The notes below the pieces were generated by a model. It was not told where the DNA came from. It saw only the letters and a list, made by a program, of their open reading frames with translations, and did no database searches. The translations under genes were made by a program, and so were the position numbers. This document shows, piece by piece, positions 23,325 through 36,435 of a stretch of DNA of 64,000 bases. Source of the stretch: Casuarina equisetifolia (taxonomy: Eukaryota; Streptophyta; Magnoliopsida; Fagales; Casuarinaceae); the NCBI GenBank assembly GCA_028551475.1, contig CM052357.1, forward strand, positions 24,945,745-25,009,744. Direction: 5' to 3'. The stretch's first letter is position 1, and every line of letters begins with the position of its first letter.

Positions 23325-25925
23325 AGTAATTATGATTAAGGTAATTACAATTCTATCATTTTTGATGTAATTACAATTTTACCACTTTCATGTAATTGTG
23401 ATTTTAGCATTTCTATGTAATTATGATTCACGGAATTCCAATTTTACCATTTTTAAGGAATTATGATTATACCATTTTGATGTAGTTATGATTTTACCAT
23501 TTTTCATGTAATTATGATTTTACCATTTTCATGTAATTGCAATTTTTTGTCAATACTAGTTGTGAGCAATTGTTGCTTAAGAATTCTTAGTTCTTGGTTT
23601 TTTTTTTTTGAAAAAAAAAAGGGACAATACCCTAATAAATTTTATTAATATTAATAAGGTTGGACGTAATAACTGATAAATACAAAGGCAAAGTATAAGT
23701 TTAACTCTTAGAAAAGGTAAAATATCCTACATATTAAATTGTCATGTAAAACCTAAAATAAAAGCATAAAATACATTCGCTTAACCCTATTGACAATATT
23801 GCCATTAGAGGTGTGTATTATGAAAAATTAAAAAACATGTAATCAATATTTTACCATTCCAGTATAATAATGATTTTTATATTTTACCATTACTTAAGAA
23901 CTCTTAGTTCGAAATTAAGTGTGGGTGTGTATTATTAAAAAGGAAAAGGATGTAATTAATAGGTAATTATGATTTTGCCATTTTCATGTAATTAGAATTA
24001 TATCATTCTTATGGAATTAGGACTTTAAAATTTAGATGTATGATTATACCATTTCATTGTAATTACGATTTGACCATTTCTATGTAATTATAATTATACT
24101 ATTTTTATGTAATCACAACTTTGCCAACTACGATTGTACCATTTTCACATACTTACAATTTATCCATTTTTACATAATTACCAATTTTTCCATTTTAACG
24201 TAATTAAGATTTTACCATGAGAGGGAATATTTTATCTATCAGAAAAGTCAAGCTTACAAATTGTAATAAATTTTTATAAGAGTTTTGGAATTTGCCAAGT
24301 GTAATGTTTGAATTTAAATAATGATATTTTGTAACCAAATAATCTTGTAAAAAACATATTTACAATTTATCCATTTTTACGTAATTACCAATTTTTCCAT
24401 TCTAATGTAATTAAGATTTTACCATGAGAGGGAATATTTCATTTACCAGAAAAGTCAAGCTTACAAATTGTAATAAATTTTTATAAGAATTTTGGAATTT
24501 GCCAAGTGTAATATTTGAATTTAAATAATGATATTTTGTAACCGAATAATCTTGTAAATTTTTTATGGTGATATATAATTTGACCTTTCCCCAAAAAAGT
24601 GATTAAGATTTTATCATTCCAACATAATTACTATTTTACAACTTTAATGTAATTGTGATTTTGCTATTTCTATGTAATTACGATTATAACATTTTTATGT
24701 AATTACGACTTTGCCGACTACAACTATACCATTTTACATGTATTACAATTTTGCCATTTCACATAATTCCAATTTTGCCATTTTTACATAATTACTCTTT
24801 TGCCCTTTCTGGGTAATTACGATTTTGCCATTTCTATGTAATTACGATTTTGCCATGTTCATATAACTACAATTGTGCCATTATCACACAATACTATTTT
24901 TCCATTTACCGTAATTACTATTTTACCATTTTCATATAATTACAATTTTTCCATTCTTACATAATTATGATTTTGCCATTTTTATGTGATTACGATTTGA
25001 CCATTTTCATACTTTTACTATTACACCTTTTCCATGTAATTACAATGTCACCATTTTCATGTAATTACGATTTCACCCTTTTGTCTAATTAAGATTTTAC
25101 CATTTCAACTTAATTATGATTTTACCATTTTCACGTAATTACAAATTTACCGCATTCATGTAGTTGATTTTTCAATTTCCATGTAATTATGATCATACCA
25201 TTTTTATGCAATTACTACTTTGCCAACTTCGACTATACCATTTTCATGTAATCACAAGTTTACCATTTTCACATAATCACGATTTTGCCATTTTCAGATA
25301 ATTATGATTTTTCCATTTCTGTTAATGATATTTTACCATTTCCATGTGCTTTTACTATTATACGTTTTCATGTAATTACTGTTTTGCCATTTTCGAATAT
25401 TACTATTTTGCCATTTCCATGTAATTACGATTTTGCCATTTTCATATAACTACGATTTTGCCATTTCCATGTAATTACGATTTTGCCATGTTCAAAGAAT
25501 TACGATTTTACCATTTCATGTGCTTTTACTATTATACCATTTCCATGTAATTACAATTTTGCCATTTTCACGTAATTACAAATTTACCACATTCACGTTG
25601 TTACGACTTTACAATTTCCATGTAATTATGATCATACCATTTTTATGTAATTACCACTTTGCCAACTACGATTGTACCATTTTCATGTAATTACTATTTT
25701 ACCATTTTCATCTAATTACTTTTATACCATTTCGATGTAATTATAATGTTACCATCTTCCTGTAATTTCAATTTAACCTTTCATTGTAATTACGATTATA
25801 CCATTGAAATGTAATTACAACTTTACCATTTCCATGTAATTACGATTTTATCATTTTTAATGTAATTACCATTATACCATTTCAATGTAATTCCGATTTT
25901 ACCGTTTTAAGTTAATTACGTGGAA
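23325..25925. repeat. ~25-bp minisatellite, consensus TGTAATTACGATTTT + GCCATTTTCA
   Basis: Many dozens of diverged ~25-bp units, in which TGTAATTA is followed by an ATTTTACCATTTT- or ATTTTGCCATTTT-like half, cover most of 2.6 kb. An unrelated stretch at about 23580-23940 interrupts the array and begins with an oligo-T/oligo-A palindrome. Unit sequence is cleanest around 24780-25500. No coding capacity was seen. Confidence 0.9.
24150..24560 (+). repeat. ~205-bp direct duplication within the minisatellite
   Basis: The segment from ACAATTTATCCATTTTTAC to AATAATCTTGTAAA occurs twice, at about 24145-24350 and 24357-24557, nearly unchanged. It includes the non-repeat motif GAGAGGGAATATTT and AAAGTCAAGCTTACAAATT. 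The identity is far above that between ordinary 25-bp units, so this is a later event. Confidence 0.8.
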
Positions 25926-28900
25926 GAATATTTAAAAAATGAGATTCTTAATCCTCATGTAAAGCACAGGTGAATTGCTCAGCCTCTTCTGCAAGGCGAT
26001 AAGAATGGTTCTGCTTGATGCCCTTCAAATTTGAAGAGCCACTAACACATAATTGGCTATTCTGCCAAGGTTTTTAAGTTCTAATTTTTCATACAAATAT
26101 TTAATAATAACGGTTTAATAAGCTATATCAGCTTACATGATCATAAAGTTGTTAGTTTAAAGAGTCACAAAAAGAATGTATTCATTACAGCACAAGATCA
26201 CAAAGTTATTGGCTTTTGTGCACCTTAATTGAATGGGGATAGAATTCCCATTTATTATTGTAAACTTGCTATACATGGATATTAAAAATCATAACTACTG
26301 TAAGAACGTGTGATGAAAGGATTTTTTTTAATAAAAACTATGACACCTCTTCTCTCCATGCAATTTCAGCCACAACTTATCATACATCGAAAACAGAACA
26401 ATTTAGGACTAATCTCGTGGACGGCCATTTGGAAAGAAAAGCAAAGTAAAGAAACTATGGGTAATATATTTATAAAACACGTGATGCACTTATTTGTAAC
26501 TTCACATGATTTTCGTTTGTCTCTGTTCTTTTCTTGTCTTAGTGGACGACAAAATTATTAATGTTATCGCATGCTCACAGGAGCACCCGTAATCAAAGCC
26601 AAAGCCCATTAAAACGGATCAAGATAGACGCCGACGCAATGATGTTACCAAGGAAATTATCTAAGTGGAGATCGGATCACTTGCCTATCGTTATGTCAGA
26701 AACTCAGTTCAAGGCGATTCACCTGGTCTCTTTCAGTTATATTACCCAACATTCCTGACATAACTCATCGGTGCCCTCTCTATCAGAACTCATCGGTGCT
26801 AATGCCGACACAACTTGCAGAAAGTAGGACACAGAACAATGGTACACATAAAGATCTTTACTTGAGGAAAACATACAAAATTCTACCTCTTCTTTTCCCC
26901 CTTCGGTGCTATAGGTTTTTTGAAGAGGGCACTCTCCTACACCTAACTTTTGATGCAATCTTATAAAACTCGTTCTTATTTAAAAATCGATTTGACAATA
27001 AAATTTTTTTAAAACAATATTTAAAAAACAGACTTTTTGCCATAATGTTCTCAACATCTTTCATGTCATAAGTCCCACCTCTGTGAGTAGTACAGATAAG
27101 CAATACTTGTAAGTTTTAAACATTGAAAATTGCCGGCTCTTAATTTCCTTGCTGTTGACAAAGTTGTGACCGCTACACTTCTCACAAAGCCGTCTGGTCT
27201 GAGCAATCCCGCATTTTCGTCCAATCTCTAAAGTGACTTTGTCGCGGCCTAAAAATAAGATTGAGTGATTTTGACCTTATGCTTCTGAAAGAGAACGACT
27301 TCATTTTCTTTGTTTTATACTTTCAAATTTGTTGTCTTCTTGTTTTCTAATCCTTGTACGCAACGTTTCTCATTCCAACGCCTGGACTGGTTAATCTCAT
27401 TATTATGTCATTGAATATAAACAATGAAGTATTCGTTACCGTTTTCCTCCAATATCGTTGTCATCTTATAGACCGTAGCGAAAGGCAATGAATTCACATC
27501 TTCATGCAAAGAATCTGTGTCTTTGTCTCTCTCTGTATTAGGCCATTCACATTTACATAATCATAGTGCCTAACCGAAAGGAGTGAGCTGATAGAAGGCA
27601 CTCTCGTTTATGTAGGAGTATTCTTGTTAGGAGCCAAGCCAAGCACACTGAATCTGTCCCTGTGACCACCTATGGATACAGCATTTGATGGACTTAGAAG
27701 TTCGGTTTCTCCTACTTCAACATGGCGATATGATCAAGCAACTGATATTCCAAAAAAAAAAAAAAAAAGAAAAACAATTGATACCAAAAGCTGATTTACA
27801 TTAGAGGAAACAGAAGACAAATTGATGCATTTGTTATTACCGAAGCCAAGGTGGTAAACTGTGAATAATATAACTAAAAATATCTGTTAGATTTGTACAG
27901 CTTAACAATGGAGTTACCGCAAAAACCTACAAAATTTCTTGAAGATGTTTTTATAGCATTCATCTTTACGGATTATGCGTTCATGGATAAAATAATATGA
28001 ACAAGGGCACAGGTAATTGGAGACCTACAAGACATAAGAGATTTGGAAGAAATTTCCGTACTCGTCAAAGATTCTCAGGTTGAGATACATAGACTTTGAA
28101 CATTTTAAATACCATGTGAGACGCAACTCTTCCATATTATTGTGGTATTATTATTAACACTTTGTTGGTTCTCTAATAATTCCGTGTGGGAAAGAGTTAT
28201 GTATGACGTAAGGATGATTGAAGACCTAGAGACATAGGGGATTGTTGGAGAATTCACTATATAAATAGGAGAATTGTTAGAAATTCAAGTATTTATCAAA
28301 GATCTTTAGGTTTGGGAAATAGAAAAGTATATCAAAGGTATGATGTTTGAAAAAGCTGATTATTTTATTAAAACCAACTTATAAGGAGAGAATATGTGTT
28401 TTATTTTTAAGAAAATTCTTAAACAAAACTTAAATAAAGTAAAACAATCTACATCATTTTTAAAATAACCTCTCATTAATAGTTAATGTTAGTTACGAAC
28501 TTTGTCATAAGATTGACACAAGCCCTTATAAATCAGTTTGCGTTAAGTTTCATATATGAGACATTCCCTAATAAACCATTTTATATTAAGTTTCATGTAC
28601 GCGATTCTTTTGAGCTAGCCACTAATATTATCACATGAAGTTTATTATATTCTTAAAATTAACATGTAAGGAGGAACGTTTTTATATATAAAAAAGAAAA
28701 TCAAATACGATTTAGGCTCTAGAAATAACTCATATCATTTTTAACAATTATAAGTCATGAGGAAATAACAAGGGCTAAGATTGAAGATGACGTAACTCCT
28801 CAAACCCCAGCTTATGCAAGTCATGGAGACGCCACGGAGGGCTCCTCAATCCCCAGCATATGTAAGTCATGAAGACATAACGGAGGGCTAAGATTGAAGA

Positions 28901-29449
28901 GGGTCTAATACCTAAATCCCTTAAGTGCCGAAACTAAAGAGAGCTACTCCTAGATAAGTTTTAGCCGAGTAAGAGAAACAGAATACTTTAAAGTGGAAAG
29001 CTGACAAGAGTGGGGAGTTTTTGGTTAAGACCGATTGTTTGAATTGTCCATCCTCATAGCGTATGAGACAAATGTATGCATTTCGTGCCTGGCGTAAGAA
29101 GCTGATTTAGTCCTATGGTCTGCTATCTAAAACTGCACATTCAAGACAAGCTGTACAATTTTCTTTTTTACTATATCTTCCTCACTTTTTTCTGAGGCGT
29201 ATGACATTTTTTACTCTGATAAAATATAAATTGCACTGGACTCTAAGAAGCTAGCAGGATATTCTAAGATGGATGGTTCGAGGTTTTAAGGAAAACCTCC
29301 CGTAATTTGACGTTAAAGGAGCGGCGGAACTTTCAATGAGATTATATATTACATGCACGGGTTGGTGTCATCTTATGATAATAGGTAACTCCAGCTTTCA
29401 TTGGCGTCTTGCAAGGATGAATCAAGAGATGGGAGGCTCGTTCGCGACC
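25926..29449. other. Intergenic, no gene recognised
   Basis: AT-rich sequence with only short scattered open frames (for example 26310-26561 and 26561-26758) that carry no domain I recognise. It contains a poly-A run near 27753. A diverged ~190-bp repeat lies at 28020-28090 and 28210-28330, with GACCTA..AGACATA..GA and a later CAAAGAT.CT.AGGTT shared in order. A short tandem repeat around AAGTCATG..GA lies at 28753-28900. Confidence 0.6.
28753..28900. repeat. Short imperfect tandem repeat
   Basis: AAGTCATGRRGA followed by an A/C-rich stretch and a GGGCT end recurs three times. Two of the copies are preceded by CTCAA.CCCCAGC.TATG. The outer copies share GGGCTAAGATTGAAGA. Its function is unknown. 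Confidence 0.6.
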
Positions 29450-32400
29450 GTTGTTGCTCCTCCAAGCTGGTAAGAAGACTTTCTTATTGGTGTTCAACCA
29501 AGCTTTGGATTGATTAATGCTGTTTCTTTCTCTGGAATATGCCTGTGCTATTGTTCTCTTGCTTTTTCTATGCATTTAATCACTTACCTTCCAAGAAAAA
29601 AGGGGTTCGGGTCGAGTTCTTTATGCTTCAAATTGTAGGAACAATGAAGAACTATTGGATTTTATATTTCAAAGTTTCATCACTTTGGTCCATTTTCAGG
29701 ATTCATAAAACATTGAGAACTGCCATGAAATTCAAATACAGTGAAAGTCTCAAATGTTTCCCCCTTTTTAAAGATTTCTAGGGATGATTTTTCTTAGCTG
29801 ACCCGGCTTCCGAAGTATAAATTCTCTGGCAGGCTATTCAGCAGAATCAATCAAATATTTGAACGGAGGAAAAGTGCAGTATACCTCTGAAGAAAATAAC
29901 GTGCCATGACATACTCATGAAGACTTTTTAGTCAGTATTTGCCACCGTCCTTTTCTTAAATTGCTTCTTTCTGATTTTGAAATCGCAAAGCTTATACTGT
30001 CACCTAGCCAATCATGGATTAAAAAGAAAAAACTAAAGACAACTGCAAATGGTTAAAAAAAAAAGGTTTCGGTGAAGAAGAATTGAAAATGATAATCTCT
30101 TTAAAGAATGAAGTGTCGCCAACGTGGGGCGGCTGGTTGTACCGTGTCATAGTTTAATGTTTATTCACAAGGGAGCCCTAACAACGAGTAGTGGTTGTAC
30201 CATTCTCTGGTTTCTGATTTTAATAAAGCTGACCTATACGATGAAGAAAAACAATCCTATAGGAAAGAATAGTAGGATCGCATGGCAACCTATCATGCCA
30301 CCACCAGCTATTCCTTATCGAAATTGACAAAAAGAAAAAAAATCTCTAAAATTTGGGTAATGGAGTATTTTTTTTTAAAAAAAAAACATACACACCCAAG
30401 TTAGTGTTGAACTTGTGACTTTTTTTATTTTTTATTTTATCATAAACAGTATCTATTTCTATCTAAGCGAAATACTTATCTATATAATACAATAATTAAA
30501 ATTTAAAAGATTGTTATGGAATTTCGTTATTCTTGATGATTTCAATTTTAAAAATTTAAGAGTTGCAGTACGGCCTAAGTTTTCTGCTCACTTTTCAATT
30601 AAAAAAATAACTCACACGTTTAGCAAATCATGCCGATATAATTTTTTCATAAATAAATACAGAAAGAAGTTGACTTTTGCGAAATCGTTCTAAAACTCAA
30701 TGTTACAATTGGGTATAACCTAGCTTTAGTATCTACGTTCAGCCTTATCACAAACCTAGTTGGATTTCATTAAATGGAGGTGAACCTCTGCCGACGCAAA
30801 AGGCACTTAGACGACAGAAACCTGAATAAAGAAGCCTCTTGTCGCCCTCAACGTTTTTGTCAGAAAACGGAAGGGAAGTAGCAGTTGGATTTGGTCTTAT
30901 GTACAATAATAGCGCGGAGCGGCAGATGCCCGGGAATCGCGTACAGCCTGGTGGAGGCGGGGAGCTTCGGCAGGGTTGACTTGATCAAGTGGGAAACTCG
31001 GCCACGCAACCCCCTTGTATACGGCGTTGTACTTCATTCCAAGCGAACGTCAGGCGTACGTGGCGGGTACCTAATGCGCACAATCCGTACGTCCTTGGAG
31101 TCTCTTGCTTCCATTATATTTTTCGTATTTCTTTCCAAACAAACGCCCATATAATAGAGCAACCAGACCTCTTCTTTGTCTCTCTTTTCGGCTCTTTGAA
31201 GCGAATTTTGTGTTGCGTTCTGCGAAAACAGAAGCAAGGCTTCCCGGGTTTTTGAGAATGACGTACGAAACTCGGGAGCAACAGCAGCATGGGAGGAAGA
31301 GGATGGAGAGAAGGCCATCCATAGAGAAAGAGAGATTTGAGGTGGTGGATTTGAGTGGAATGTCCTTGGAGTCTCTCCCTAGTCCTTCCCTTAATTTGGG
31401 GACTATTAGCAAGTTGGATCTCTCCAACAACAATCTTCAGGTAATCTACGCTGGGATTTTAATCAAAACTCCTTTGCTTTTCCTTCCCCAGTATCTCTCT
31501 ACTTTTGTTTCTGTCATTTCTGTGAGTATTGTTTTGGAATTTCTTCTCCCCTTATCAATATGGATCAACCAGTTTCATTTCTTTCCTACTTCTTTTTGGC
31601 CTCCCTGTCTCCCTGTCTTCTCTCTCTTAACTGAGCAAGCTCAAAAGCCAAAAGGAAAAGAGGATCATAACAACAATCAAAGAAAATCGTTCAAATAGTA
31701 TTGCTAGTTTTCTCCGTCTGAAACTCATATGTTTTCGGTTTAAACGTGGCAGAGCATACCGGAGTCATTAATTGCGAGATTGCTTAATCTGATAGTGTTC
31801 GACGTGCACTCAAATCAGCTCAAATCTCTGCCAAACTCGATCGGTTGCCTTTCTAAGCTCAAGGTTCTGAATGTCTCCGGCAACCTTATTGAATCCCTGC
31901 CTAAAACTATTGAGAACTGCAGGTTTGTCATCTCCTCGTCAACTTTTCACATGTGGTACATCGAGTTTTAACCATTCACTGCCTAGCGTAAACTTGGAAA
32001 AGAGACGCATATTTCCTCTCTTCTTCAAATCATAAGAACAGTAATTGTTTGGCAAGGAGTAACTTTTGACGCCGGCAGATTTGTTTAGGTGAATATTGAT
32101 TCACCATTCAAATGAACATTATAGGAAGCGTATCCATCTTTAGAAGCTGACTTGCAAGGAGAGATTGCCTTCATCTATTTAACCGGAATCTTAAACATGC
32201 CTATGTATTATGATGGTCTAGAATTGCACAATCCATGGTATGACTTACTGCGGACTCAACTTTTAGAGTTTGTAGGAGTGTGAAAGAAAAATCTTAGGTT
32301 GTGAGTTATTTCTGTAAAGTTACAAGAGTAGATGAAAACTCTTGTGTAATCGTTTGATTTCTTCCTATGTGTTGTTGTATTTTGATTCCATGCTAGAATG

Positions 32401-35400
32401 ACTAATATCTGTACTTGAAAACCAACTTGTAAGGAATCTCATTCAACCAAAATTTCAAACTCTCACCTTAGGAATATAGGACTTTTGCCTACCATATCGT
32501 CAAGCAAATAAAAACATTTCTTTTAAGTCCACATCATGATATAAAATCATGAAATAAACTAATAAAAGCCTCATGTCAGGTATAACTCGTCTTCTCTATT
32601 AGCTATTGCTTGCACTTGAGAAAACAATACTTCAGAATTGTATACAGACATGTATCAAGTTTCAGCCAGTTTAAGACATATGGCTTTAGGTAGTTCCCTA
32701 TGCATCGTTGGTCAATCCAGATCTGGTTTTGTGTCAAGTTGATTCTTGGATAGGGAATAAAAGATTAAAAATCGTGTTAGACAAATAAAATGTTATCCAC
32801 AAATATCTTCATGTGTCTTTGGTGCCTTCCGCAATACCCACTTTTTTCTTAAATTTGGCTTTGGTTGACTCTCTCCTGCTCTTCGATAAAAAAATTTAAA
32901 AAAAAAAAAAAAAAAAGAAGCTATGAGAGTTATACAACGTCACTGATGCTGATTGTGAAAAATTTATTGCCGTGATGGTCGGGTTAAAATAGTTGCATAC
33001 ATTCGATGTGACCCTCTTGTGCTTCTTTATCTTTTGACGGGACACCATTTTACAACATGCATCCATAATATCAATATGAACAGGTCTTTTTAGTCCAGAT
33101 TATATGTGAAGCCTCCCAGCAAAATTGTTGACTTTTACAGGGAAAATACTTTTATTTTTAATTTTTTTGTAGACATGCGCACGAGTTACCATCACCATTC
33201 GTATAGTGCATGTAATATTTAATGCCCATCTTAATTCAAATAGATTTTATTAGATCATTGATTGCCTGCATTTAAATTTAGTCTTTGTTTTCTGTGCAAT
33301 AGATGATATTTTTGACTCTAACGAAGTAACGACAAAAAGGTTGAAACACATGCAAAGAAAAGGAAGGGCTAGCGAAAAATCTAGTGTTTTGAAGCCGTCC
33401 ACTCCGCAATTAACATCAGCTAGGCTGGAGTAACTTGAACATAAAAAATGTGTAGAAAGTGTCTTCTATTTGACTTTTTTTCCACACTTTAATTTGTTAA
33501 TATTAATTGTGAGATCAATTAAAAAGGTTCTGGCATTAATTATACGAATGATAGGATTTAGTATCAATAATCTTAAAACCTACTAATCTTTGAGATGGTT
33601 TCGATTGAGAACTCTTTTTCTCTTATGCTTAATTAACTATGAGAGAAAGAAAAGTGGTAACTTACACTTATGAAAAAAGAAAGTGTTTAAATCTACTTAC
33701 TCCTATAAGAGGAGATTGTAATGTTTCAGAAAAGGAAAAAGGAAATTGCCATCCGTTTTTAATACCCAACCTTTTCTTCTCCAGCATCACCTTATTATAG
33801 AAAATTGACGGCAGTTCAGATTGGAATTTTTAAATATTAATTAAATCTTCTTTCCTCCCTCTCTTTTACTTTCCTTTTCATTTATAGATTAAACGCTGGG
33901 AAAGGAGAAATCTATATGCAATCTTGTTATATTTAATTCCGGCACGAAGCTTGTTCAGCCTTATGTCGACTGTATTCATTTTGTAGCAGGGTGACTTTAA
34001 TCCTTAAAAAAAAGTCTTCTATATTTTTTTTTTTTTGGGTCTGTCTTCATTTTGTAGTCGTGTGAGGATCTAACTGACCTTAATGACGTTTACTAACACA
34101 TTCTGTGATTTTACCCACCAGATCCTTAGAAGATCTGAATGCCAACTTTAACAAGCTGATCAAACTTCCCGACACTATTGGGTTTGAGCTTACGAACCTC
34201 AAAAAGCTCTCTGTCAACTCGAACAAGTTGGTCTTCCTCCCACACTCCACCTCCCACCTGACCTCCCTTCTAGTCTTGGACGCCCGCCTTAACTGCCTTA
34301 GGGGCCTCCCTGAAGACCTTGAGAACCTCATTAATCTGGAAGTACTCAACGTGAGCCAAAATTTCCAGTACTTCGATGTCCTACCATACTCCATAGGCCT
34401 GCTAATTAACCTCGTGGAACTGGATATCAGCTACAACAAGATAAAATCCCTCCCCGACTCCATGGGATGTCTCAAGAAGCTTCAAAAGCTCTGCGTGGAA
34501 GGGAACCCGCTCATTTCGCCTCCTATGGACGTGGTGGAGCAGGGATTGCCGGCGGTTAAGCAGTACCTCAGCGAGAAGATGAATGCGGACGACAAGAGCA
34601 CACAAAAGAAGAGATCATGGGTAGGGAAGCTGGTCAAGTACGCGACTTTCAACGGGAACACAAGACGGGGACAAGCTCGCGAGGAGCGGGAATCGTTCAT
34701 CATGTCCGAGTATCGGTCCATCGATGGCCTTACTTCGCCAAAGCATATGGGTATGTTCTCACCTCTTCGCCTCTTCTCACCCCGCCATTCTCCCAGCAGA
34801 TGAGGTGCCGCTGAAACTGTCCTTGTAAAACCAAACAGTTGTGTTTAGTTTAACTGTACATGCTTTCGTTGGGGTTTGTTACTTGATGGGAGGCCGTGGG
34901 TGTATACAAATAGTGGTGCTATGACTGTCGTGAGAAATACGCGAGGTTTAAGATATGGGTCCCTCCGCTGATGTCTCCTATGTGTATGAATCAGAAAGGT
35001 TTATGGGGTCTACTACCTATATCATCTGAATCGTTTCTTCTCAATTAGAATGAGTTTCATGTTTTCGTTCGCCAGTAATTATCAAGTACATTGATTTTTA
35101 TTAATGGTCAGTTTTGGAGATGTGCTCTCAATTTCTGATAATATCAGTTGAATGAAGCTTATCCGGAGATGCTTTCCCCTTGTACATTGAGTTTTATTAA
35201 TAGTCAGTTTTGGAGATAAGCTCTGGATTTCTGTCAATATCAGTCGAATGAAGCTCATCCAGAGATGGCCGTTAATAACGTAGTTCGAAGGGAATAAATT
35301 GTGGAACTGTCAATATATTCATCATTCTCTATGTAATGTCAGTCAATAAATCGTCTTGAGGCGAGAGTCTCCCCTTGTAGTTGGCTCATCAACCTTTGAT

Positions 35401-35815
35401 ATTATGGGCCCATCGGAAATTTTATTTCTTTAAAGCATGATTATGAAAAGAAGTCCCTCCATTCGAGACGAGTTAGCAAGCATGACTGAAGAAACGGATT
35501 TCAACCTCTTCATCTTCTGACAGTTAAAATCCTGAAAGCCAATACACATTCGCTACATACAGAAGATTCATTTTGTGTTAGACACCTTGACATCCCGAAG
35601 ATTGTATTTGTAGGCTGTGCTTTCAGTATCCGACTGCAGTACTGACGCCCACTACTAGATCCAAAGCTTCACTATCAAATCTCATGCCAAAAAAATGGAG
35701 ACTGAATGCAAATATGCGCTCAATTGCCAGGCTTACCATCACATGAAATTCCAAGGGGATCGTATGGAATTCTATAGATTCAGAACCTGAGAAAAAAAGA
35801 AAAGAGAAGAACTTT
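29450..35815 (+). repeat. Segmental duplication, copy 1 (carries PIRL copy 1)
   Basis: From GTTGTTGCTCCTCCAAGCTG near 29451 to about 35815 the sequence aligns, with gaps, to 39785-39890 plus about 44790-52045. Shared landmarks are ACCATTCT..GG.TTCT near 30200/45420, GCAAAGGCACTTAGA near 30798/47662, the whole PIRL gene, and GAAATTCCAAGGGGATCGTA near 35746/51970. Copy 1 is the compact form, without the internal insertions of copy 2. Confidence 0.88.
31258..34803 (+). CDS. PIRL: Plant intracellular Ras-group-related LRR protein, copy 1
   Basis: PIRLs are plant-specific cytosolic LRR proteins related to animal Ras-binding LRR proteins (SHOC-2/SUR-8 type); several Arabidopsis members act in pollen development, but the exact role of this subgroup is unclear. 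Exons are 31258-31440, 31753-31922 and 34122-34803, in frame, for 344 residues. A short basic/polar N-terminus ([14 protein letters not shown]) is followed from about residue 30 by some ten LRRs of the L..LP..I..L..L..LDV..N.L pattern, with no signal peptide or membrane segment. A basic tail reads [17 protein letters not shown] and ends SPRHSPSR. The ATG at 31258 was chosen because the upstream reading frame differs between the two copies, so upstream codons are not conserved. Intron 2 is long (2.2 kb). It resembles PIRL6/7/8 most. It is about 91% identical to copy 2 at the protein level. Confidence 0.93.
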
Positions 35816-36423
35816 TTTTAAAAAAAGAAATCGAAGGTATTTAATTTTTTATTGGTTAATGGTCAAGAAATGTCTTTGCTTAAGAGTTAACTATTGAACT
35901 TACAAATATGTATCTTATCATGTAACTCAGTTGTTGTTGTATTTAAAAAGTTTAATTGACTAGCCCAAATTGTATCCACCTTAAAAGAGTTTTGGGCATT
36001 GTGCTATACTGTATATCAAACCTCTCAATAATGTTAGGGTGTTGCAAACTTTTTCTTCACAAGGCCAAAGGTCATCCTTATCTTTCTCTTCATAAGGATG
36101 CAGTGTTTACCTTCTCACAAGCTTGAGTTTCAACTTGAAAGATTAATTTTATTAGGAAGAATAACCAAGCTGCTTATAAAAACCAAGCTCTCCTAACTTC
36201 TGTCTAATGTGGGACAAATGCCACCATCCTTTGTCATTGGGTTGGATCTCCTACTAGGCTTATGATACTTTCTTCTACCCAAATTCATGTTGTCCTAACA
36301 TGATTATTATTGGACACTTAATCCCAAACTAGAATGATTGGCACTTGTAAAGCCCTTATAGGCCTCAAATACACCTTTTTCTAATGAGACCTTTTGATAA
36401 GAGGTGGACTTAGACTTTCAAAA

Positions 36424-36435
36424 TGATATCAAAGC
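36424..36435 (+). other. Primer-binding-site-like sequence (initiator tRNA-Met type)
   Basis: TGATATCAAAGC matches the usual plant Copia PBS TGGTATCAGAGC at 10 of 12 bases. The upstream 36200-36420 region, with CTAATGTGGGACAAATG, resembles the end of an LTR. Confidence 0.5.

Noticed and set aside
22905..23326. Several 70-123 codon frames on both strands
   Set aside because: Low-complexity translation of the second ATGCAT array.
23325..25925. CRISPR-like array
   Set aside because: The ~25-bp units are head-to-tail, diverged and without unique spacers, in a plant nuclear context; it is a minisatellite.
30885..31257. In-frame extension upstream of the PIRL copy 1 ATG (and of copy 2 at 47752-48114)
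   Set aside because: The frame that reads into the PIRL start is not the same in the two copies; a shift separates them, so this is 5' UTR.
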